Positions 5,924 to 11,264 of a stretch of 11,264 bases of DNA are shown in pieces. Position 1 is the stretch's first letter. Every line of letters starts with the position of its first letter. A program made the translations under genes and the position numbers. The notes under the pieces were generated by a model. That model did not search any database and was not told where the DNA came from. It saw only the letters and a program-made list of their open reading frames with translations. The stretch spans positions 1-11,264 of the forward strand of contig JACDDJ010000050.1 in the NCBI GenBank assembly GCA_013817065.1, read 5' to 3'. This DNA is from Acidobacteriota bacterium (GTDB lineage: Bacteria > Acidobacteriota > Vicinamibacteria > Vicinamibacterales > 2-12-FULL-66-21).

Positions 5924-8900
5924 ATGGCCACCTTCGCACCCACATCACTCACCCTTCGAGCTCTGCTGAAGACCGCCACCGGTCGGGCAGGCATGGGCGT
6001 GCGTGCCTCTCGAGTCGCGGGACTCTCACCGGCCGCGAAAGCGCTCTACGGGGCCAACGCCGCGAACCGCGATCGCGTGCTGCTGATCGTACCGACGGAC
6101 GGCGACGTCGAGCGTATGACCGGCGATGTGCGCTTCTTCATCACCGCGCTCGAGGGCCTCTCGGACACGGACGCGGAGCGCGCCGTCCTCCCGTTCCCAT
6201 CCCATGAGGTGGATCCGTATCGCGGCCTCGCGCCGCACATGGATATCGCGTCCGCCCGTGCTCGCGCTCTGCATGCGCTGACCGCCGGCACCGCGAGGAT
6301 TGTCATTGCCTCGGCCGCCGGCCTGCTGCCTCGCGTCAGCGCTCCGCAGCATCTGCAGTCGACCTCGCTGACACTCACGCCGGGGCAGGACATCTCTCCC
6401 ACCGACCTCGGCGACCTGCTGGCTGCCGCGGGCTACACCCGCCAGGATCCCGTGGACGAGTCCGGCGAGTTCTGCGTACGCGGCGGCGTCGTTGATTTCT
6501 ACCCCGCCGGCGCAAAGGGGCCGGTCCGCCTCGAGTTCGTCGGCGACACCATCGAATCCATTCGCACCTACGATCCTGCGACGCAGCGCTCGATTCTGCC
6601 GATCGACCAGGCGGCCATCGTTCCGCTGCAGGACCTCCTTTCGGACGGAGACGCGACGGATCGTTCAGCGACGGTGTTCGATTACTTCTGGGCGCACGGC
6701 AAGCCCCGTGTGCTGGTCTCCGAGCCGGACGAAGTGCACGCCCACGGCGAGAAGCTGACCGAGCAGGTGATTGCGAGTTACCAGGAAGCAGTCACGAAGG
6801 GCAACAAGGTTCCGGAGCCGTCGACACTGGTCGTCCCATGGAGCGATGCCCGGGCCTGGCTCGAGGGCGCGATCGCGATCGAGAGCCTGTCGATCGAGGA
6901 CGAGCCCGGTCTCAAGCACATCGCCTCGCAGCCGTCGCAGGACTTCGGCGGACGAATCAGTGACTGGGTCGCCGAGATCCGGCGCACGCGTGAGCGCGGC
7001 GAGATCGTGCTCTTCGTTGCTGACTCGCATGGACGCGCCGAGCGCACGGTCGAACTCCTCGCGGAGTACGAAGTGTTCGCGGCCCCTGTGGATCGCGCCG
7101 AAGACTCGCGCACGGCATCCGTTCTCGTTGCCCACGGCCACCTGACGAAGGGCTTCCGTCTGCCCGAAGCGGGCCTGCAGATCTGGGCCGAGGCGGACGT
7201 CTTCGAAGAGGAACGCAAGACAACGCACGAGCGCCGCCGTTCCGCGGCGCGGACGTTCCTGTCAGACTTCCGCGACCTCAAGGTCGGCGATCTCGTCGTC
7301 CATGTCGATCACGGCATCGGCATGTTCGTGGGGCTGAAGCGCATCGAAGTCGGACCGGACGTTCAGGAGTTCATGGAGCTCCGCTACTACGGCGAAGACA
7401 AGCTCTTCGTTCCGGTCGAGCGGCTCGATCTCGTCCAGAAGTACACCGGAGGTGCGACGCCCGCGCTCGACAAACTTGGCGGCACGACCTGGGAAAAGGC
7501 GAAGACACGCGTCAAGAAGGCGATGCGCGATATGGCGGAGGAGCTCCTGAAGCTCTATGCCGCCCGGAAGGCCGTCCCCGGCCACGCCTTCACCGCCGAT
7601 TCACACTGGACGCAGGAGTTCGACGAGGCGTTCGAGTGGGAGCTCACCGTCGACCAGCAGACCGCCGTTCAGGACATCCGCGGTGACATGGAATCACCGA
7701 CACCGATGGACCGCCTCCTCTGCGGGGACGTCGGCTATGGCAAGACCGAAGTGGCGATGCGCGCAGCATTCAAGGCAGTCATGGACGGTAAGCAGGTCGC
7801 CGTCCTCGCACCGACGACGGTCCTGGCCTCGCAGCACATCAAGACGCTGAAGCGGCGCTTCGCCGCCTTCCCCGTCCGCATCGACATGGTCAGCCGCTTC
7901 CGCTCGAAGGCGGAGCAGAATCAGACACTCGAGGATCTCGCCGCCGGCAAAGTCGAGATCATCGTCGGCACCCACCGCCTTCTCTCGAAGGACGTGCAGT
8001 ACCGCGATCTGGGACTCCTCATCGTCGACGAAGAGCAGCGCTTCGGCGTGGCCCACAAGGAGAAGATCAAGCAGCTCAAGAAGCGCGTCGATGTCCTGAC
8101 GATGACCGCGACGCCGATTCCGCGGACGTTGAACATGTCGCTCGCCGGGATTCGCGACATGTCGATCATCGAGACGCCGCCGCGCGACCGCCTTGCCATC
8201 CAAACCAACGTCGTGAAGTTCGACTCTGCGGTGATTGCGCGGGCGATCCGCACCGAGATGGAGCGCGGCGGGCAGATCTACTTCGTCCACAACCGCGTCG
8301 AGTCGATCTACTCCCTCGGCAACCTGATCACCCGGCTGGTTCCCGAGGCGCGGATCGGCATCGGCCACGGGCAGATGAACGACGATGCGCTCGAGAAGGT
8401 GATGGTCGACTTCGTCGCGCACAAGCACGACGTGTTGCTCGCGACGACGATCATCGAGAACGGGCTCGACATCCCGAACGCCAACACCATCATCGTCAAC
8501 CGTGCCGATCGGTACGGATTGGCGCAGCTGTACCAGTTGCGCGGACGGGTCGGGCGATCGGATCGGCGCGCCTACGCCTACCTCCTCGTTCCACCCGACG
8601 AGTCGCTCTCCCCTGTCGCGAAGAAACGGCTTGCCGCGATCCGCGAGTTCAGCGATCTCGGCAGCGGCTTCCGTGTCGCCGCGATGGACCTCGAGATTCG
8701 TGGCGCCGGCAACCTCCTGGGCGGGGAGCAGAGCGGCCAGATCGAGGCGGTCGGCTTCGACACCTATATGAAGCTTCTCGAGCAGACCATCAAAGAGCTC
8801 AAGGGCGAGGAGCTCGAGGACGAGGTCCGCGCCAACGTCAATTTGCGGATCGACCTGCGGATCGACGAGAGCTACATCCCCGACATGAACCAGCGGCTGA

Positions 8901-9460
8901 CCGTCTATCGCCGGATGGCCGCGGTCCGCACGGACGATGAGCTGCGCAAACTCGTGGACGAGGTTCGCGACCGGTATGGTGCCCCGCCGGAGACCGTCCT
9001 GAATCTTGGGGAATATGCGTCGATTCGGCTCATGGCCGACAAGTTGCGGCTGGAGTCGATAGACCGGGAAGGGCAGACCGTCGTCTTAAAGTTCAGGCAG
9101 GACGCCAGGCTCGATCCGAAGTGGCTCTTCAACCTGGTTCAGCAGCGGGGCGATCTGACCCTGGTGCCACCCGCGACGTTGAAGCTGAACCTGGCGGGGC
9201 CAACCCTGCGATCGGCTCCAGTGGCCCCCGCGCCTTCGGTTCGTCAGGATGGACGGATTACGCGGAGTTCCCTGTCGAAGCGCGGGAAGGATCCTGTGGC
9301 CAGCGGATCATGGTGGGCGGCCCGGGCGCAGACCGGCGAGGTCACCGGAGGGTTCTCGAAGGGCGAGATTCTGAAGCCCAAGAAAGAAGACCCGCGCGGC
9401 GAAGCCGGGGTTTTCAGCCGGGTTTGCGGCCTGCTCGAGGATTTGGGTCGGGGCGCATAA
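5924..9460 (+). CDS. mfd: Transcription-repair coupling factor Mfd
   Basis: Mfd is a DNA translocase that pushes stalled RNA polymerase off damaged DNA and recruits UvrA for nucleotide excision repair. Counting from the ATG at 5924 (1178 residues): a UvrB-like N-terminal region (about 50-320) with PFPSHEVDPYRGLAPHMD near 90-107; the CarD-like RNA-polymerase-binding domain at about 452-509 (VGDLVVHVDHGIGMFVGL); then RecG-type helicase motifs, with Walker A CGDVGYGKTE at about 600-609, VDEEQRFGV at about 701-709, TATPIPRTL at about 728-736, TTIIENGLDIPNANT and QLRGRVGRSD near 871-880, and RGAGNLLGGEQSG near 926-938. A TRCF C-terminal domain follows (about 970-1090). After that comes an 85-residue tail rich in Pro, Ser, Gly and basic residues, longer than in E. 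coli Mfd (1148 residues total). An in-frame TTG at 5846 was rejected because it lies in the intergenic repeat. Confidence 0.97.
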   Translation: MATFAPTSLTLRALLKTATGRAGMGVRASRVAGLSPAAKALYGANAANRDRVLLIVPTDGDVERMTGDVRFFITALEGLSDTDAERAVLPFPSHEVDPYRGLAPHMDIASARARALHALTAGTARIVIASAAGLLPRVSAPQHLQSTSLTLTPGQDISPTDLGDLLAAAGYTRQDPVDESGEFCVRGGVVDFYPAGAKGPVRLEFVGDTIESIRTYDPATQRSILPIDQAAIVPLQDLLSDGDATDRSATVFDYFWAHGKPRVLVSEPDEVHAHGEKLTEQVIASYQEAVTKGNKVPEPSTLVVPWSDARAWLEGAIAIESLSIEDEPGLKHIASQPSQDFGGRISDWVAEIRRTRERGEIVLFVADSHGRAERTVELLAEYEVFAAPVDRAEDSRTASVLVAHGHLTKGFRLPEAGLQIWAEADVFEEERKTTHERRRSAARTFLSDFRDLKVGDLVVHVDHGIGMFVGLKRIEVGPDVQEFMELRYYGEDKLFVPVERLDLVQKYTGGATPALDKLGGTTWEKAKTRVKKAMRDMAEELLKLYAARKAVPGHAFTADSHWTQEFDEAFEWELTVDQQTAVQDIRGDMESPTPMDRLLCGDVGYGKTEVAMRAAFKAVMDGKQVAVLAPTTVLASQHIKTLKRRFAAFPVRIDMVSRFRSKAEQNQTLEDLAAGKVEIIVGTHRLLSKDVQYRDLGLLIVDEEQRFGVAHKEKIKQLKKRVDVLTMTATPIPRTLNMSLAGIRDMSIIETPPRDRLAIQTNVVKFDSAVIARAIRTEMERGGQIYFVHNRVESIYSLGNLITRLVPEARIGIGHGQMNDDALEKVMVDFVAHKHDVLLATTIIENGLDIPNANTIIVNRADRYGLAQLYQLRGRVGRSDRRAYAYLLVPPDESLSPVAKKRLAAIREFSDLGSGFRVAAMDLEIRGAGNLLGGEQSGQIEAVGFDTYMKLLEQTIKELKGEELEDEVRANVNLRIDLRIDESYIPDMNQRLTVYRRMAAVRTDDELRKLVDEVRDRYGAPPETVLNLGEYASIRLMADKLRLESIDREGQTVVLKFRQDARLDPKWLFNLVQQRGDLTLVPPATLKLNLAGPTLRSAPVAPAPSVRQDGRITRSSLSKRGKDPVASGSWWAARAQTGEVTGGFSKGEILKPKKEDPRGEAGVFSRVCGLLEDLGRGA

Positions 9461-9468
9461 GGCTGTAA

Positions 9469-9534
9469 ACTACACGGATCAGACGGCTTACCACGCGGAT
9501 TACACGGAACGCGGACTACACGGATTTACACGGA
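9469..9534 (+). repeat. Short-unit ACACGGA repeat between mfd and the isomerase gene
   Basis: The 83-nt gap is mostly repetitive. The unit ACACGGA occurs at 9472-9478, 9502-9508, 9518-9524 and 9528-9534, with the variant ACGCGGA at 9493-9499. The longer 11-mer ACTACACGGAT is exact at 9469-9479 and 9515-9525. Spacing is irregular (9 to 21 nt), unlike the strict 7-nt arrays earlier in the window, so this is a separate family. The repeat ends 9 nt before the next start codon, and no Shine-Dalgarno sequence is visible between. I see no terminator for mfd here. Confidence 0.65.
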
Positions 9535-9543
9535 CTCCTACAG

Positions 9544-10608
9544 ATGAAATACCTTGCAGCGTTCGTCCTCGCGGTGTCACTGGTCATCCCGATGCGGGCC
9601 GAGATCATCGAGCAGGTGCTTGTAATCGAGCAGGTGCTTGTAAAGGTGAACGGCGACATCATCACCAAGACCGACCTCGAGACCAGGCAGATCGCCGCGC
9701 TGCGCGAGCGTCTGAACAGCCCGGTCGATGCTGCGGCGCTGAAGAATGACGAGGCGTTGAAGAAGGCACTGCTCGAGGTCACGCCCGACCTGCTCGTCTC
9801 CGCCATCGATGAGCTGCTGCTGACGCAGCTCGGACGCGAGAAGGGCTACGCGCTCACGGACCAGTATTTCGGCGAATGGCTCGTGGAGATGCGCAAGTCC
9901 AACAATCTCGAGGACGAGGCGAAATTTCAGGCGGCGTTGAAGCAGGAAGGGTTGACCCTGGCTGATCTGCGCAAGCAGGTCGAGCGCGGGTTCATCATCA
10001 CTCGCGTCCAGCAGAGCGAGATCGGACAGAAACTTCAGATCACCGAAGAGGAAGCCCGTCAGTACTATCTTGCACACAAGAACGAATTCGTTGAGCCCGC
10101 GTCGGTGACGTTGCGCGAGATCTTCATCGAAGTCCCCACCACGACGCAGGGTGGCGAGGAAGGCGTCCGCGTGGGCGCGGAGGACGACGCGAAGAAGGAA
10201 GCGGATGTCGTCCGGGCGCGCATCGCTGCTGGTGAAGACTTCGGGAAAGTGGCGGCTGAAGTGTCCGACTCGGCCTCGAAAGCCAACGGCGGTCTGATCG
10301 GTCCACTTCCACTCAGCGACATTTCGGAGGGGCTCCGCGCGACGCTGGAAGCGATGAAGCCTGGGGACGTGACCCAGCCAACCCGGAACGCCAAGGGCTT
10401 TCAGATCCTCAAGCTCGAAGCGATGAAGACCGCCGAGGCGCAGCCCTTCGATAGCGTGCGCGACCTCGTCGCCGACAGGGTCTACGAGGCGCGCCAGCAG
10501 TCGGAGATGCGCAAGTTCAGCGCGCGCATCCGCTCGCAGGCAATCATCGAGTGGAAGAACCAGGACCTGAAGAAGCTCTACGAGCAGCGCATCGCATCAT
10601 CCAACTGA
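9544..10608 (+). CDS. SurA/PrsA-like periplasmic peptidyl-prolyl cis-trans isomerase (parvulin type)
   Basis: This is an exported folding factor, probably a periplasmic chaperone for outer-membrane proteins. The 354-residue protein opens with a signal peptide (MKYLAAFVLAVSLVIPMRA, likely cut near residue 19). There is no lipobox Cys, so it is soluble rather than a lipoprotein. A SurA-type N-terminal chaperone domain spans about 33-165, seen in VKVNGDIITKTDLE and a helical run ending LKQEGLTLADLRKQVERGFI. One parvulin rotamase domain follows at about 186-292: SVTLREIFIEV, ARIAAGEDFGKVAAEVSDSASKANGGLIGPLP and MKPGDVTQPTRNAKGFQILKLE. A helical C-terminal segment completes it. SurA of E. coli has two rotamase domains, so I withhold the symbol. 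An exact 18-bp tandem duplication (9607-9642) repeats IEQVLV just after the signal peptide. The ATG lacks a visible ribosome binding site; the next gene begins 1 nt after the stop. Confidence 0.9.
   Translation: MKYLAAFVLAVSLVIPMRAEIIEQVLVIEQVLVKVNGDIITKTDLETRQIAALRERLNSPVDAAALKNDEALKKALLEVTPDLLVSAIDELLLTQLGREKGYALTDQYFGEWLVEMRKSNNLEDEAKFQAALKQEGLTLADLRKQVERGFIITRVQQSEIGQKLQITEEEARQYYLAHKNEFVEPASVTLREIFIEVPTTTQGGEEGVRVGAEDDAKKEADVVRARIAAGEDFGKVAAEVSDSASKANGGLIGPLPLSDISEGLRATLEAMKPGDVTQPTRNAKGFQILKLEAMKTAEAQPFDSVRDLVADRVYEARQQSEMRKFSARIRSQAIIEWKNQDLKKLYEQRIASSN
9607..9642 (+). repeat. Exact 18-bp in-frame tandem duplication inside the isomerase gene
   Basis: Bases 9607-9624 and 9625-9642 are identical 18-mers (ATCGAGCAGGTGCTTGTA). 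Translated, they add a second IEQVLV block (residues 22-27 and 28-33) between the signal peptide and the start of the chaperone domain. Identity at every base, including third codon positions, implies a recent event. The frame is kept, so the protein should remain functional. Confidence 0.95.
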
Positions 10609-10609
10609 C

Positions 10610-11107
10610 GTGGCTCCCGGCACTTCGTGGTACGCCGTCTGGACGCGGTCGCGCCACGAACAGACGGTTCGTGAGCAGCTCGAACAGAAGGGCTACGAGG
10701 CGTTTCTGCCCACCATTCCGAAGTGGAGCCGGTGGAAGGATCGCAAGAAGAAGATCGACTGGCCGCTCTTTCCCGGCTACTGCTTCGCACGCTTCGACGC
10801 GGCGGACCGACTCGCCGTTCTGAAATGCAGCGGTGTCGTGTCCATCGTCTCCTTCGACGGCGAGGTCGCGCCGATCCCTGCGTCGGAAATCGACGCGATC
10901 AGGCTCGTCGTCCAGAGTGAACTGCAATACGATCCCTGTCCTCTTATCAAGGAAGGCACGCTGGTCGAAGTGACCCACGGTCCTCTGAAAGGCGTGCAGG
11001 GACGGCTGGTGCGCAAGGGCGCGCACGCCCGGCTGATCCTTGCCGTGGACCTGATTGGCCAGGCGGTGAGTGTCGAAGTCGACGCCGCCGATGTGAAAGC
11101 CTTCTAA
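10610..11107 (+). CDS. NusG-like (UpxY/RfaH-type) transcription antitermination factor
   Basis: This protein is expected to bind elongating RNA polymerase and reduce pausing or termination. The 165 residues hold an N-terminal NGN domain (about 6-105) with SWYAVWTRSRHEQTVREQL, the family-typical YEAFLPTIPKWSRWKDRKKKID and the WPLFPGYCFARFD strand at 51-63. A KOW domain follows (about 113-165) with GTLVEVTHGPLKGVQGRLVRK. This pattern fits specialised NusG paralogs of the UpxY type. Housekeeping nusG normally sits in secE-nusG-rplKA, which is not seen here. The GTG start at 10610 is chosen because it gives the correct N-terminus just before the conserved WYAVW and follows the isomerase stop by 1 nt, implying translational coupling; no ATG is available upstream of that motif. 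Its target operons cannot be read from this window, but envelope polysaccharide clusters are the usual clients of this class. Confidence 0.9.
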   Translation: MAPGTSWYAVWTRSRHEQTVREQLEQKGYEAFLPTIPKWSRWKDRKKKIDWPLFPGYCFARFDAADRLAVLKCSGVVSIVSFDGEVAPIPASEIDAIRLVVQSELQYDPCPLIKEGTLVEVTHGPLKGVQGRLVRKGAHARLILAVDLIGQAVSVEVDAADVKAF

Positions 11108-11121
11108 CTGTTCGAATAGCT

Positions 11122-11264
11122 ATGAAGATCGGCAAAGTAGACGTCGCCCCGTCATTCGCGCTCGCCCCGATGGCCGGCATGACTGACACTGCCTTCCGGC
11201 GCCTGGTGAAGCGTCGCGGCGGGTGTGGTCTCGTCGTGACCGAGATGGTCAGTTCGGAGGGGCT
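11122..11264 (+). CDS. dusB: tRNA-dihydrouridine synthase, N-terminal part (3' end outside window)
   Basis: This is the first 47 codons of a Dus enzyme, an FMN- and NADPH-dependent reductase that converts uridine to dihydrouridine in the tRNA D-loop. The ATG at 11122 is followed by a short lead-in and then LAPMAGMTDTAFRRLVKRRG at residues 14-33, the FMN-binding beginning of the TIM barrel. LVVTEMVSSEG at 37-47 follows, and the TEMVSS motif is typical of the DusB branch. The frame runs open to the window edge. It lies 14 nt after the NusG-like gene, with no strong ribosome binding site visible, and is probably in the same transcript. Subfamily assignment (DusB rather than DusA or DusC) rests on one motif and is likely but not certain. 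Confidence 0.88.
   Translation, partial: MKIGKVDVAPSFALAPMAGMTDTAFRRLVKRRGGCGLVVTEMVSSEG

Noticed and set aside
7694..8428. Minus-strand open frame (244 codons) antisense to the mfd helicase region
   Set aside because: Opposite strongly conserved helicase motifs, low-complexity His/Asp/Arg composition, no supporting start signal.

Overview
This 11.26 kb window is high-GC, gene-dense and entirely + strand. Its character is that of a diderm (outer-membrane) bacterium. It carries an F1 ATP synthase operon end, an LPS/O-antigen ABC exporter of the Wzm/Wzt type, a heptose adenylyltransferase, a signal-peptide-bearing SurA-like chaperone and a NusG paralog. Gene content, GC and the short-period intergenic repeats would fit an uncultured Acidobacteriota-type lineage, but that placement is inference only; no 16S or other decisive marker is present.

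Layout. (1) 2-2236: end of the ATP synthase operon, atpG (3' part) - atpD - atpC. (2) 2245-3832: a PP2C-type Ser/Thr phosphatase 8 nt after atpC, overlapping by 11 nt an ABC-2 polysaccharide exporter permease (Wzm family). (3) 3833-3965: a 133-nt gap holding a large imperfect inverted repeat built of 7-nt units. (4) 3966-5809: Wzt-type ATPase with a C-terminal carbohydrate-binding domain, then an ATGA-overlapping rfaE2. (5) 5810-5923: a second copy of the heptad inverted repeat and the mfd leader. (6) 5924-9460: mfd, the transcription-repair coupling factor, with a long unusual C-terminal tail. (7) 9461-9543: a different short-unit repeat (ACACGGA). (8) 9544-11264: SurA/PrsA-like peptidyl-prolyl isomerase, a NusG/UpxY-like antiterminator 1 nt later, and the 5' end of dusB.

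How the genes work together. Wzm and Wzt should form one exporter moving a finished lipid-linked glycan across the inner membrane, and RfaE2 makes the ADP-heptose precursor used in LPS core. The SurA-like protein would serve outer-membrane protein folding, and the NusG paralog is a candidate elongation factor for long envelope-polysaccharide operons elsewhere. No glycosyltransferases are present, so the exporter is separated from its biosynthetic locus. No defence system, CRISPR array, insertion sequence, tRNA or rRNA was seen. The genes are recognisable families. The less ordinary material is the set of short-period repeats in four gaps (one family possibly also inside mfd), an exact 18-bp in-frame duplication in the isomerase gene, and the placement of the PP2C and NusG-like genes.
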